A stretch of 64,000 bases of DNA from Actinomadura flavalba DSM 45200 (GTDB lineage: Bacteria > Actinomycetota > Actinomycetes > Streptosporangiales > Streptosporangiaceae): assembly GCF_000374305.1 (NCBI RefSeq), contig NZ_KB894094.1, forward strand, positions 541,077-605,076, given 5' to 3'. Shown one piece after another: positions 55,769 through 64,000 of the stretch (within the stretch, counting starts at the first letter, position 1; each line of letters begins with the position of its first letter). Below the pieces are notes generated by a model. The model ran no database searches. It was not told the DNA's origin and was given only the letters and a program-made list of their open reading frames with translations. The position numbers and the translations under genes are program-made.

Positions 55769-56716
55769 CTACTTCTGCTTGGCGGCCTGCCGGGCGCGGC
55801 GCTCCTCGCGGCGGGTCTCGAACTTGGTGGCCGCGTCGTCGAGCGCGGCGACGAACTCGGCCAGCTCGTCGCGGGCCTTGGCGCCGTCGCCGGTGAACTC
55901 GCGGTCCCAGATCCGCCACTTGCGCAGGCACGGCTGGACGACGTCGTCGTGGTGCAGGCGCAGGTCGTAGATGCCGGCGTTGGCGATGATGACGGACTTG
56001 CGCAGGAAGCCCTCGATGCCGTGGCCGGGCATCTCGAAGTTCTTCACGACCTCGGTGATCGCGCGCATGGTCTCGTTCGGCGCGACCTCCAGCGCCGCGT
56101 CCACCATGTTCCGATAGAAGATCATGTGCAGGTTCTCGTCCTTGGCGACGCGGGCGAGCATCTGCTCGCAGAGCGGGTCGCCCGAGGCCCTGCCGGTGTT
56201 GCGGTGCGCGACGCGGGTGGCCAGCTCCTGGAACGAGACGTACGCGGTGCCGTGCAGGAACGCGGTGCCGTGCGCGGCCTCGTAGCCCATCTCCATGTGC
56301 TTCATCCGGGCGCGTTCCAGCGCGATCGGGTCGACGGCGCGGGTCACCGTGAGGTAGTCGCGGATGACGATGCCGTGCCGGTTCTCCTCGGCCGTCCACC
56401 GGTTGACCCAGGTGCCCCAGGCGCCGTCGCGGCCGAAGACGTCGGCGATGGCGCGGTGGTAGCCGGGCAGGTTGTCCTCGGTGAGCAGGTTGACGATCAG
56501 CGACTCGCGGGCCACGCCGTCGAGCTTGGAGTCACCGGGCTCCCAGCCGTCGCCGCCGAGCGGGCCGTCGAAGTCGCGGCCCTGGTTCCACGGGACGTAC
56601 TGGTGGGGGAACCACTCGTCCGCGCCGGCCAGGTGGCGGTCGAGCTCCTTCTCGGCCACGCCCTCCAGTTCGAGCATGAGGCCGGTCTGGAACTTCTCCT
56701 CGGGTGTGACGGACAT
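55769..56716 (-). CDS. Acyl-[ACP] desaturase (DesA type)
   Basis: Soluble di-iron enzyme that puts a cis double bond into acyl-ACP chains for membrane lipid. The 315-residue protein carries both iron motifs: EENRH (in WTAEENRHGIVIRDYL) and DENLH (in VAKDENLHMIFYRNM), with further ligands in the ESLIVNLLTEDNLPGYHR helix. As in actinobacterial members, the N terminus is short (VTPEEKFQTGLMLELEG). AAGGG lies five or six bases before ATG 56716. A TTAC-N6-GTAG dyad sits only 28-41 bp upstream and would block transcription. Confidence 0.95.
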   Translation of the reverse strand: MSVTPEEKFQTGLMLELEGVAEKELDRHLAGADEWFPHQYVPWNQGRDFDGPLGGDGWEPGDSKLDGVARESLIVNLLTEDNLPGYHRAIADVFGRDGAWGTWVNRWTAEENRHGIVIRDYLTVTRAVDPIALERARMKHMEMGYEAAHGTAFLHGTAYVSFQELATRVAHRNTGRASGDPLCEQMLARVAKDENLHMIFYRNMVDAALEVAPNETMRAITEVVKNFEMPGHGIEGFLRKSVIIANAGIYDLRLHHDDVVQPCLRKWRIWDREFTGDGAKARDELAEFVAALDDAATKFETRREERRARQAAKQK

Positions 56717-56740
56717 GACGACCCTTCGCTGACGGCGCGT

Positions 56741-56760
56741 AACTTACTAAAGCGTAGGTT
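56741..56760 (+). promoter_or_regulatory. AACTTAC-N6-GTAGGTT dyad before the desaturase
   Basis: A 7-6-7 inverted repeat with one mismatch, core TTAC-TAAAGC-GTAG, in an AT-rich spot just before the desaturase start. Position fits a repressor site over the promoter; TetR-type regulators of fatty-acid genes bind dyads of this size. Confidence 0.5.
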
Positions 56761-56834
56761 CGATGGTCGCGATCAGGGGCGACTTACGTCAAGCCGTCTC
56801 CGCACAATCGAGCCGGTCATTTCTTGTAGGCCCT

Positions 56835-57602
56835 CTACTTCCCGCCGGCCGCCTGCTGCCACATCCGGTTCACGGCCGCCCGCAGCAGCGGGCGCGGGAC
56901 CAGCTTCAGCGCGGGCATCGCCGCCTTGTACTGGACGCCCGGCACGCACAGGGCGCGGCCGGTCGCGACGGCGTCCAGGCCCGCGCGGGCGACGTCGTCG
57001 CGGCGCAGCCACAGCAGGTTCGGCGGGGTCTCCTCGTCGGTGCGGGTGAAGCCGGGGCACAGCGCGGTGACGTGGACGCCGCGTCCGGCGACCTCGGCGT
57101 GCAGGCTCTCGGAGAAGGACGCCACGTACGCCTTGGTCGCGCCGTAGGTGGCGCTGCCGGGCGACGGCGCGAACCCGGCCATCGACGCCACGTTCAGCAC
57201 GCCGCCTCTGCCACGTTCCAGCATTCCGGGCAGCGCGGCGTGGGTGAGGCGCATCAGCGCGGTGACGTTCAGCTCGATCTCGGCGAGCTGGTCGTCCAGC
57301 GGGATCTCGGCGAACGCCCCGAACGCGCCGTATCCGGCGTTGTTCACCAGGAGTTCCACCGGCTCGGCGCGCAGCCGGCTCTCGACACCCGCGCGCTGCC
57401 CGGGGTCGGTGAGGTCGGCGGCCAGCACCTCGACGGCGACGCGGTACCGCTCGACGAGATCGCGCGCGAGCGCGTCCAGCAGATCGGCGCGGCGCGCCAC
57501 GAGCACCAGCCCGGTGCCGCGCCGGGCCAGAGTCCGGGCGAAGCTCTCGCCGATGCCGCTGGAGGCGCCTGTCACGAGCGCCGTTCGGTACGCCTGTCGC
57601 AT
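56835..57602 (-). CDS. Short-chain dehydrogenase/reductase
   Basis: A 255-residue classical SDR. Cofactor loop TALVTGASSGIGESFARTLA, NNAGYG, catalytic Ser in VLNVASMAGF, and YxxxK in ATYGATKAYVASF. The arginine-rich ARR after strand 2 suggests NADP. C-terminal region LCPGFTRTDEETPP then VPRPLLRAAVNRMW resembles the DltE-like/acyl-reductase group, so a lipid or ketone substrate is plausible but unproved. ATG 57602 lies 8 nt after a TAGCAT box with no ribosome site, suggesting a leaderless mRNA. Confidence 0.88.
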   Translation of the reverse strand: MRQAYRTALVTGASSGIGESFARTLARRGTGLVLVARRADLLDALARDLVERYRVAVEVLAADLTDPGQRAGVESRLRAEPVELLVNNAGYGAFGAFAEIPLDDQLAEIELNVTALMRLTHAALPGMLERGRGGVLNVASMAGFAPSPGSATYGATKAYVASFSESLHAEVAGRGVHVTALCPGFTRTDEETPPNLLWLRRDDVARAGLDAVATGRALCVPGVQYKAAMPALKLVPRPLLRAAVNRMWQQAAGGK

Positions 57603-57759
57603 GGCCGGAGATGCTATCCGTCGATCACCCGGTTTGCCCGGCATAGTCGTGGGTAAAGAGCGGCGGAGGGCAAGCTCCAGACGGCCGGGGCGGCCCGGGT
57701 CGTTGCGGTACGGCCCGGGTCGCTCCGGCTTTCGGCTGTTCAGGCGCCGCCGCGTGCGC

Positions 57760-58533
57760 TCAGCGGCCGGTGAAGTCCGGCTTGGCGCGGTCGACGAAGG
57801 CGCGCATGCCGATCTTCTGGTCGTCGGTGGCGAACAGCGCGGCGAACTGGACGCGCTCGATCTCCAGGGCCGTGTTCAGGTCGGTCTCCAGGCCCGCGTC
57901 GATGGCCTGCTTGGCGGCGCGCAGAGCAGCCGCCGGGCCGCCCACGAACGTCTTGGCCCAGTCGGTCGCGGTCGTGTAGACGTCGGCGTCGGGGACGACC
58001 CGGTCGACCAGGCCGATCGCCAGGGCCTCGGCGGCGGCGACGTGGCGTCCGGAGAAGACGAGGTCCTTGGCGCGGGCCGGGCCGACCAGCCGGGCCAGGC
58101 GCTGCGTGCCGCCCGCGCCGGGGATGATGCCGAGGCCGATCTCGGGCTGGCCGACCTTGGCGCCCTCGCCCGCGACGCGGAAGTCGGCCGTCAGCGCGAC
58201 CTCCAGACCGCCGCCGAGCGCGTAGCCGGTGATCGCGGCGATGACGGGCTTGGGGATGGCGGCGAGGGCCTTGGTGAAGTCCTGGAGGGTGTGGGAGTGG
58301 GCGGCCATGTCGGCCGCCGTCATGTCGGCCATCTCCTTGATGTCGGCACCGGCGGCGAAGACGCGCTCGCCCCCGTACAGGACGACCGCCGCCACGGCGT
58401 CGTCGCGGCCGACCGCCGTCGCGGCCTCGATCAGCTCGCGCTGCACGGTCGCGTTGAGGGCGTTCATCTTCGGGCGGTCCAGCCGGATCGTCGCGATCCC
58501 GTCCTGCGTCTCGACCTTCACGAACTCGCCCAC
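57760..58533 (-). CDS. Enoyl-CoA hydratase
   Basis: Adds water across the double bond of enoyl-CoA in beta-oxidation. The 257-residue crotonase-fold protein keeps both catalytic Glu: one in GGGLEVALTADFRVAG and one in VGQPEIGLGIIPGAGGTQRL. The CoA oxyanion segment FAAGADIKEMADMTAADM is typical. GGAAGG lies eight bases before GTG 58533. It is divergent from the SNF2 gene. The region upstream holds CCCGA-GCTTAA-TCGGG (58567-58582), a small dyad that may be regulatory. Confidence 0.92.
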   Translation of the reverse strand: MGEFVKVETQDGIATIRLDRPKMNALNATVQRELIEAATAVGRDDAVAAVVLYGGERVFAAGADIKEMADMTAADMAAHSHTLQDFTKALAAIPKPVIAAITGYALGGGLEVALTADFRVAGEGAKVGQPEIGLGIIPGAGGTQRLARLVGPARAKDLVFSGRHVAAAEALAIGLVDRVVPDADVYTTATDWAKTFVGGPAAALRAAKQAIDAGLETDLNTALEIERVQFAALFATDDQKIGMRAFVDRAKPDFTGR

Positions 58534-58566
58534 GGGTCGTCCTTCCCTCGGCTGCCGGTACGGCTC

Positions 58567-58582
58567 CCGAGCTTAATCGGGA
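58567..58582. promoter_or_regulatory. CCCGA-N6-TCGGG dyad between enoyl-CoA hydratase and SNF2 genes
   Basis: CCCGAGCTTAATCGGG, a 5-6-5 inverted repeat in the divergent promoter gap, about 35 bp from the hydratase start. Possibly an operator; no further support. Confidence 0.3.
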
Positions 58583-58634
58583 CGCTCCGGGCGGTGGGCG
58601 CCGGGCGTCGGAGGCCGCTGGTAGCTTCGTGGCC

Positions 58635-61600
58635 ATGCTCATCGCGCACGGCACCTGGCAGGGCGGCGCGCTCTGCCTGTGGGCCGAGCGCACCGGGCCG
58701 GACGAGCCCGGCGACGCGCACCCGTTCGCCACCCGCGACTTCACCGGCACGTCCTACGAGCCGATGGTCGCCGGGGCGCTGCGCGTCACGCTCGACCTGC
58801 TGCTGCCGACGCTCGACGGGCGGCCGCTGCCGTCGGCCGAGCTGGGGCCGCGCCCGCACGCGGGCGTGCCCGAGCTGGCCTCCTGGCGGGTGCCGTCGCT
58901 GGTGCTGGAGCCGTTCGCGGCGATGGCGCTGCTCGCGGCGGCCGAGCACGCGGGCGACATCGTCCCCGGCAGCGACCTGCGCTACCTGGTGCTGCTCGCC
59001 GAGGAGGCGCGGCGGCTGGCCGCGGGCGGGCTCGTGCTGCCCGCGCTGCTGCGCGAGGACGGCGACCTGCTCGCCCGGTGGCGGCCCGTCCTCGACGACG
59101 CCGCCCGGTTCGCCGCGCTCGTCCGCGCGATGCCGGCCGCCTGCCGCGCCGCCGACGGCGGACGGCCCGCCGCCGACGTCCTGCGCGAGGCGCTGGACGG
59201 CCTCACCGACACGGCCGTTCGCGGCACCGTCCCGCACCCGCTGCTGCCCGAGCGGCGCGGCCGCGTCCCCGACCGCGTTCCCCTGCCCGAACGCTGGGTC
59301 GAGGCCCTGACCGGCCCCGATCCGCTCGTCGCCCGCGAACCCGGCGACGACCCCGACGACCTCATCGCCGAGCTCGACGCCTGGTCGGCGGCCACCCACC
59401 GCCCGGCGGGCCCGCTGCGCGTCTGCTTCCGCCTGGTCGAACCCGGCGCCGACGAGAACGCCCGCCCGGAGCAACACGACCTCCACGAAGAACACGACCC
59501 GCGCGAGGAGCACACAAGGCGCGCAGAGCCCGAAGGGCACAAGGAGCACGACCCGCGCGAAGAGGACCAGGCGGGCGGGGGCTGGGACGCGTGGCGGATT
59601 GAATTCGCCGTGCAGAGTGTCGAAGATCCGAGTCTTTATGTGCCCGCCGAGCTGGTTTGGGCGGGTGAGGCGGCGTTCCTGGAGGGCGTGGAGGACGCGT
59701 TGCTCGCCGGGCTCGGGCGTGCGTTGCGGCTCTACCCCGATCTCGCGCCCGCGCTCGACGGGCCGACGCCGTCCGGGCTCGTGCTCGACACGGCGGGCGC
59801 GTTCCGGTTCCTGCGGACGGCCGCGCCGCTGCTCGCCGCCGCCGGGTTCGGCGTGCTGCTCCCGCAGTGGGCGGGCAAGGCGCGGCTCGGCATGAAGTTC
59901 ACGACCCGCACCGAACCGGACGAGGGCGCGGGCGCCGCGGCGTCGTCCGGGTTCGACCTGCGCGGCATGGTGGCGTTCCGCTGGGACCTCGCCCTCGGTG
60001 ACGAAACGGTCGACGAAGACGAACTCGCTGAACTCGCCCGGTTGAAGACGCCGCTGGTGCGGCTGCGGGGCCGGTGGGTCGAGCTGGACGAGGCGCAGCT
60101 CGAAGCCGCGCTCGACTTCCTGCGGCAGCCGCGCACCGGCACGATGTCCGCCGACCGGGCCGTCCGCGCCGTCGTCCACGCGGGCACCGACGCGCTGCCG
60201 CTCACCGCCGTGGACGCCGACGGCACCTTCGGTGACCTCCTCGCGGGCGACACCGACCGCCGCCTCGCCCCGCTGCCCACGCCGCCGGGCGTCGAGGCCG
60301 AGCTGCGCCCGTACCAGCGGCGCGGCCTGGCCTGGCTGGCGTTCATGGACGACCTCGGGCTCGGCGCGCTGCTCGCCGACGACATGGGCCTCGGCAAGAC
60401 GCTCTGCACCCTCGCGCTGTTCGCGCACGAGCGGCGCGACGGCGCCGCGGTCGCGCCGACGCTGGCGATCCTGCCGATGTCGCTGGTCGGCAACTGGCAG
60501 CGGGAGGCGGCACGGTTCACCCCCAAGCTGCGCGTGTACGTCCATCACGGGACGGGACGCCGTCGCGGGGAGGATCTGGTCGCCGCGGCGCAGGCGTCCG
60601 ACCTCGTCCTCACCACCTACGGCACGGCCGCGCGCGACGCCGAGATGCTCGCCGGCGTCGGCTGGCGGCGCGTCGTCTGCGACGAGGCGCAGGCGCTCAA
60701 GAACAGCGGCACCCGGCAGGCGCGGGCCGTGCGCGGCATCCCGGCGCGCACCCGCGTCGCGCTCACCGGCACGCCCGTCGAGAACCACCTCACCGAACTG
60801 TGGTCGATCATGGAGTTCGCCAACCCCGGGCTGCTCGGCCCGCGCGCGGCGTTCCGGCAGCGGTTCGCGGTGCCGATCGAGCGCGACGGCGACGAGGCCG
60901 CCGCCGCGACGCTCCGCCGCGCCACGCAGCCGTTCATCCTGCGCCGCCTCAAGACCGACACCACGATCATCTCCGACCTGCCGGACAAGCAGGAGATGAA
61001 GGTCTACTGCAACCTCACGCCCGAGCAGGCGTCGCTGTACCAGGCGACGCTGGACGACATGCTGGAGCAGATCGCCGAGGCCGACGACAAGAAGCGGCGC
61101 GGGCTCGTCCTGGCGACGATGGCCAAGCTCAAGCAGGTCTGCAACCACCCCGCGCACCTGCTCAAGGACGGCTCGCGGCTGCCCGGCCGGTCCGGGAAGC
61201 TGGAGCGGCTGGAGGAGATCTGCGGCGAAGTGCTGGACAAGGGCGAGAAGGTGCTGGTCTTCACCCAGTACGCCGAGTTCGGCTCGATGCTCCAGCCGCA
61301 CCTGGCTGCACGGCTGGAGCGTCCGGTGCTGTGGCTGCACGGCGGCACGTCCCGCGACGCGCGCGACGAACTCGTCCGGCACTTCCAGGACGACCCCGAG
61401 CCCGCCGTGTTCCTGCTGTCGCTCAAGGCGGCGGGCACCGGGCTGACGCTGACGGCCGCGAACCACGTCGTCCACGTCGACCGCTGGTGGAACCCCGCCG
61501 TCGAGGACCAGGCCACCGACCGCGCGTTCCGCATCGGCCAGACGAGGAACGTGCAGGTCCGCAAGTTCGTCTGCGTCGGCACGCTGGAGGAACGCGTCGA

Positions 61601-61730
61601 CGACATGATCGAGCGCAAGAAGGCCCTGGCCGACTCCATCGTCGGCACCGGGGAGGACTGGCTCACCGACCTGTCGGTCGCCGAGCTGCGCGACGTCCTC
61701 CGCCTCTCCCCCGACGCGGTGAGCGCATGA
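58635..61730 (+). CDS. SNF2-family DEAD/DEAH helicase
   Basis: A 1031-residue ATP-driven DNA translocase of the bacterial SNF2 (HepA/RapA-like) type. Residues 1-~480 form the poorly conserved SNF2_assoc N-terminal region. Helicase motifs: LADDMGLGKTLCTLALF (Walker A, ~583), VVCDEAQALKN (DEAQ, ~682), RVALTGTPVENHLTELWSIM, then the C-terminal RecA domain with VLVFTQYAEFGSML, LSLKAAGTGLTLTAANHVVH and DRAFRIGQTRNVQVRKFV. ATG 58635 follows a TAGCTT box by 7 nt, so it looks leaderless. An unusual charged repeat (EHDPREE twice) and AT-richer codons occur at 59460-59650. Overlaps the SWIM gene by ATGA. Confidence 0.93.
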   Translation: MLIAHGTWQGGALCLWAERTGPDEPGDAHPFATRDFTGTSYEPMVAGALRVTLDLLLPTLDGRPLPSAELGPRPHAGVPELASWRVPSLVLEPFAAMALLAAAEHAGDIVPGSDLRYLVLLAEEARRLAAGGLVLPALLREDGDLLARWRPVLDDAARFAALVRAMPAACRAADGGRPAADVLREALDGLTDTAVRGTVPHPLLPERRGRVPDRVPLPERWVEALTGPDPLVAREPGDDPDDLIAELDAWSAATHRPAGPLRVCFRLVEPGADENARPEQHDLHEEHDPREEHTRRAEPEGHKEHDPREEDQAGGGWDAWRIEFAVQSVEDPSLYVPAELVWAGEAAFLEGVEDALLAGLGRALRLYPDLAPALDGPTPSGLVLDTAGAFRFLRTAAPLLAAAGFGVLLPQWAGKARLGMKFTTRTEPDEGAGAAASSGFDLRGMVAFRWDLALGDETVDEDELAELARLKTPLVRLRGRWVELDEAQLEAALDFLRQPRTGTMSADRAVRAVVHAGTDALPLTAVDADGTFGDLLAGDTDRRLAPLPTPPGVEAELRPYQRRGLAWLAFMDDLGLGALLADDMGLGKTLCTLALFAHERRDGAAVAPTLAILPMSLVGNWQREAARFTPKLRVYVHHGTGRRRGEDLVAAAQASDLVLTTYGTAARDAEMLAGVGWRRVVCDEAQALKNSGTRQARAVRGIPARTRVALTGTPVENHLTELWSIMEFANPGLLGPRAAFRQRFAVPIERDGDEAAAATLRRATQPFILRRLKTDTTIISDLPDKQEMKVYCNLTPEQASLYQATLDDMLEQIAEADDKKRRGLVLATMAKLKQVCNHPAHLLKDGSRLPGRSGKLERLEEICGEVLDKGEKVLVFTQYAEFGSMLQPHLAARLERPVLWLHGGTSRDARDELVRHFQDDPEPAVFLLSLKAAGTGLTLTAANHVVHVDRWWNPAVEDQATDRAFRIGQTRNVQVRKFVCVGTLEERVDDMIERKKALADSIVGTGEDWLTDLSVAELRDVLRLSPDAVSA

Positions 61731-62488
61731 CGTCCGGCCCTGCGGCGCTCGGTGAGCGGTGGTGGTCGCGGCGGTTCGTCGACCTGGTCGAGGGGTTCAC
61801 CGACGCCGAGCGGATGCGGCGGGGCCGGGCCTACGCGCGCCGGGGGAACGTGCTCGGGCTGCGGGTCGCGCCGTACGAGGTGACGGCGCGGGTGCGGGGG
61901 GCCGAGGAGGAGCCGTACGAGGTCGTGCTCGGCATCGACGCGATCGACGACGCGGGGTGGGCGGCCGTCGAGGCCGAGCTGGCGTCGGCGGCGGTGTACC
62001 GGGCGCGGCTGCTCGCCGGGGACATGCCGCCGGAGATCGAGGTCGTCGTCGGCGCGGCCGGACATCCGCTGTTCCCGATGACGGCCGAGGCGCTGCGGTT
62101 CCTGTGCGAATGCCCCGACTGGGGGGAACCGTGCAAGCACGCGGCGGCCGTCCTGTACGTGCTGGCCGAGGCGTTCGACGACGACCCGTTCCTCATCCTG
62201 GAGTGGAACGGCCGCTCCCGCGCCGCCCTGCTCACCGCCCTGCGCCGCCTCCCGGCCACCGCCGCGACGGACGTCCCGGGCGACGAACCCCTCTCGGCGG
62301 CCGGCTTCTGGACGGCCCCCACCGGCCTCGCGGCCCTCCGCACCCAGCCGCCCGCGCCTCCGGTGCCCCCGGGGTTCGTCCTGGAGATCGCTCCCGCTCC
62401 CCCGGTCAAGATCCGCCGCCGCCCCCTGACCGACGTCCTCCTCCCCGCTTACCACGCCCTCGCGGCGCCCACCGAAGACCCGTTCTGA
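61727..62488 (+). CDS. SWIM zinc-finger protein
   Basis: A 253-residue protein with the SWIM motif CECPDWGEPCKHAAAVLY (C-x-C-x6-C-x-H, ~127-138), which binds zinc and nucleic acid or protein. The N-terminal half (RRFVDLVEGFTDAERMRRGR, YARRGNVLGLRV) is typical of SWIM proteins that accompany SNF2 helicases. It starts inside the helicase stop (ATGA), so the two are made together and probably act as one complex. The last ~60 residues are Pro-rich and likely disordered. Confidence 0.92.
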   Translation: MTSGPAALGERWWSRRFVDLVEGFTDAERMRRGRAYARRGNVLGLRVAPYEVTARVRGAEEEPYEVVLGIDAIDDAGWAAVEAELASAAVYRARLLAGDMPPEIEVVVGAAGHPLFPMTAEALRFLCECPDWGEPCKHAAAVLYVLAEAFDDDPFLILEWNGRSRAALLTALRRLPATAATDVPGDEPLSAAGFWTAPTGLAALRTQPPAPPVPPGFVLEIAPAPPVKIRRRPLTDVLLPAYHALAAPTEDPF

Positions 62489-62550
62489 CCACGCCGGTGC
62501 GCCGACGGCGGCGGCCGCACCCCGGCACGACGACACCGGCCACGCAAGGC

Positions 62551-62629
62551 CGCCGGTGCCGACCGCGCGGCCTCCGCGTCAGCGCGCCGGTGCCGACCGG
62601 GCGGTCTTCGATCAGCGCGCCGGGGTCGG
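62551..62629. repeat. Tandem 33-34-bp repeat, about 2.3 copies
   Basis: Unit 1 (62551-62584) and unit 2 (62585-62617) share CGCCGGTGCCGACCG and end in TCAGCG; a third partial copy begins at 62618 inside the end of the sensor-kinase gene. The repeats lie between the convergent SWIM and kinase genes and look like local slippage duplications of the kinase 3' end. Confidence 0.6.
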
Positions 62630-63766
62630 CAGCCGCGCCTCCACGGCGAAGCCGGTGGCGGCGGGGCCGCCGGTGAAGGTGCCGCCGAGGGATTCGACGC
62701 GGGCGCGGAGCCCGCGCAGGCCGGTGCCCGAGCCGGGTTCGGCGGAGGTGCGGGGCGGGCCGTCGTCCTCGACGCGGACGACGACCGCGTCCGGGACGTA
62801 GCCGACCGTGACGCGGACCGTCGCGGCGTCGGAGTGGCGGGCGACGTTCGTCAGCGCCTCCTGGACGACGCGGTAGGCGGCGTCGCCGGTCGCGGCGGGA
62901 ACCGGGCGGGGCTCGCCGGACACGTCCACGCTCACCTCGCGGCCCGCGCGCCCGGCCAGCGACGCGATGCCCGCGAGGCCCGGCGGCGGGGACGGCTCGT
63001 CCACCCCGCGCAGCATCCCGAGCGCCTCCCGCAGCTCGCGCAGCGTCTCCCGGCTGGCCCGTTTGATCTCGGTCAGCGCGCGTTCGGCGGCGTCCGGGTC
63101 GCGGCCCAGGGTGTGCAGGGCCGCCGACGCCTGCACGTTGATCAGCGAGATGTTGTGGCCGAGCCCGTCGTGCAGGTCGCGGGCGATCCGCAGCCGTTCC
63201 TCGGTCGCCTGCCGCCGTCCCTCCTGCGCGCTGAACCGTTCCGCCTCCCGCGCCCGGCGCGCCGCCTCCGCGAGGTAGGCGCGGCGGTTGCGGACGACGC
63301 CGCCGATCGCGAGCACCGCCACGAACCAGCCGACCATCAGGTACATCGACGCGTCGGCCAGGTGGGTCTCGTCGCTGGTCAGCTCGGCGGTCCACGTCCC
63401 GGCCAGCGCCAGGCCCGACAGGGCGCCCGCCACGACCGGATGGCCGTGCGCGGTGGCCGTGTAGAGCGCGATGGCGGGGACGATGAGCAGCGGGCCGTCC
63501 GGCTCGGTCAGCGGATAGAACGCCGCGCAGAGCGCGAACGTCAGGATGGCCACCGCGACCGGGTACCGCCGCCGCCAGGTCAGCGCCGCCGTGGCCAGGA
63601 ACAGCAGGACCCAGCCCAGGCCGAGATGAACCGTCTTGTCGGGGTTCTCCAGCGTCTCGGCGACGCGGGCCGCCGCCAGGCAGGCGAAGACGGCGCAGGC
63701 GAGCAGCGCGTCCGCGCTCCGGCCCCGCGGTGGCCACCACGTCCCCAAATGCGACACGGCGCCCAT
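62612..63766 (-). CDS. NarL-type sensor histidine kinase
   Basis: A 384-residue two-component sensor of the HisKA_3 class. About five or six membrane helices (~20-165), a coiled-coil linker (AYLAEAARRAREAERF), the phospho-His in RIARDLHDGLGHNISLI (~197), and an HATPase domain with VVQEALTNVARHSDA and GTGLRGLRARVESLGG. Such kinases normally pair with an adjacent NarL/FixJ response regulator; none is downstream, so the partner must lie outside the window or elsewhere. GGAG lies nine bases before ATG 63766. Confidence 0.93.
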   Translation of the reverse strand: MGAVSHLGTWWPPRGRSADALLACAVFACLAAARVAETLENPDKTVHLGLGWVLLFLATAALTWRRRYPVAVAILTFALCAAFYPLTEPDGPLLIVPAIALYTATAHGHPVVAGALSGLALAGTWTAELTSDETHLADASMYLMVGWFVAVLAIGGVVRNRRAYLAEAARRAREAERFSAQEGRRQATEERLRIARDLHDGLGHNISLINVQASAALHTLGRDPDAAERALTEIKRASRETLRELREALGMLRGVDEPSPPPGLAGIASLAGRAGREVSVDVSGEPRPVPAATGDAAYRVVQEALTNVARHSDAATVRVTVGYVPDAVVVRVEDDGPPRTSAEPGSGTGLRGLRARVESLGGTFTGGPAATGFAVEARLPTPAR

Positions 63767-63911
63767 CCTGACATCTCCGCCGAGCAGCCACCCCGATCAC
63801 GTCTCGACACCTGATCCGACTCCCGTCATGAAGTTCGTCATCTCACCTCTCCTCATCGCCGCGCTCCCCTAGGCTGCCGCCATCTCTGCCGCCGATCTCA
63901 AGGAAGCGGAC

Positions 63912-64000
63912 GTGGCTCCCCCCAAGACCGTGGACACAAAGCTCATCGCCATGCACGGCTGCGAGGTGGAGAAGCAGGTAGTCGAAAAACTGAATGCGGT
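63912..64000 (+). CDS. Start of an unknown gene (cut by window edge)
   Basis: GTG 63912 has AAGGA about six bases upstream and opens a frame to the window end reading MAPPKTVDTKLIAMHGCEVE then KQVVEKLNA. A TAGGCT box at 63870-63875 could be the -10 region. Thirty residues are too few to identify a family. Upstream, in the same frame, lies a short hydrophobic ORF (63828-63872) ending in TAG. Confidence 0.45.
   Translation, partial: MAPPKTVDTKLIAMHGCEVEKQVVEKLNA

Overview
The window is very G+C-rich DNA with codon usage, gene families and gene order typical of Actinomycetota. Supporting features are a MhuD-type heme oxygenase, an F420/LLM-type oxidoreductase, DUF6458 and DUF1206 proteins, GatCAB, several Ser/Thr protein kinases, and many GTG/TTG and leaderless starts. 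The order cimA, ilvE, leuB, serA, ilvC-ilvN-ilvB, gatB-A-C, ligA, metE-like, mnmA, cysteine desulfurase matches, from memory, the SCO5486-SCO5547 part of Streptomyces coelicolor in compressed form. A family near Actinomadura/Thermomonosporaceae is my guess, not proven. No plasmid, phage, insertion sequence or CRISPR array is visible; this looks like core chromosome.

Layout. (1) 1-3.7 kb: a sugar-acid group with a truncated mutarotase-like gene, a secreted DUF4185 protein, KDPG aldolase and KDG kinase around a 13-bp palindrome, then a PhyH-family dioxygenase. (2) 3.8-4.5 kb: tRNA-Gln(CUG) and two identical tRNA-Glu(CUC) genes on the minus strand, with a promoter and an intrinsic terminator. 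(3) 4.6-8.2 kb: FAH-family hydrolase, a repeat-rich one-pass membrane protein with a CBM2-like end, a TPR/Sel1 protein, a MhuD-like heme oxygenase and a GNAT. (4) 8.2-15.1 kb: cimA, ilvE, leuB, a FhuF-type protein, a 27-residue small ORF and serA. (5) 15.2-22.2 kb: a thymidylate-synthase-like protein without the active-site Cys, a DUF2079 membrane protein, a PadR-controlled ABC transporter and an orphan wall-glycosyltransferase C-terminal domain. (6) 22.2-25.7 kb: ilvBNC with its leader. (7) 25.8-37.2 kb: two GGDEF-EAL proteins flanking a PQQ sugar dehydrogenase, a DUF4253 protein and gatCAB. (8) 37.4-48.7 kb: ligA, a broken DUF2199 gene, a metE-like gene, an LLM oxidoreductase, mnmA, DUF695, DUF1206, cysteine desulfurase, and a TetR/MFS pair. 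(9) 48.7-55.6 kb: two active kinases, one pseudokinase and etfBA. (10) 55.7-64 kb: acyl-ACP desaturase, SDR, enoyl-CoA hydratase, SNF2 helicase plus SWIM protein, a sensor kinase and the start of an unknown gene.

How it works together. Branched-chain amino-acid synthesis is nearly complete here (cimA, leuB, ilvE, ilvBNC). Both cimA and ilvB follow a tiny leader ORF rich in Ile/Val/Leu codons, a hairpin starting right after those codons, and an intrinsic terminator, so ribosome-mediated attenuation is the clear reading. The tRNA-Gln gene and GatCAB fit the indirect Gln-tRNA route, and the cysteine desulfurase with MnmA fits tRNA thiolation. etfBA, the desaturase and the PhyH gene share an upstream TTAC-N6-GTAG dyad that could mark a small regulon.

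The least ordinary items are the paired leaderless attenuators, the kinase/pseudokinase tandem, the Cys-less ThyA-like protein, the His-rich MhuD variant, and the shared dyad.
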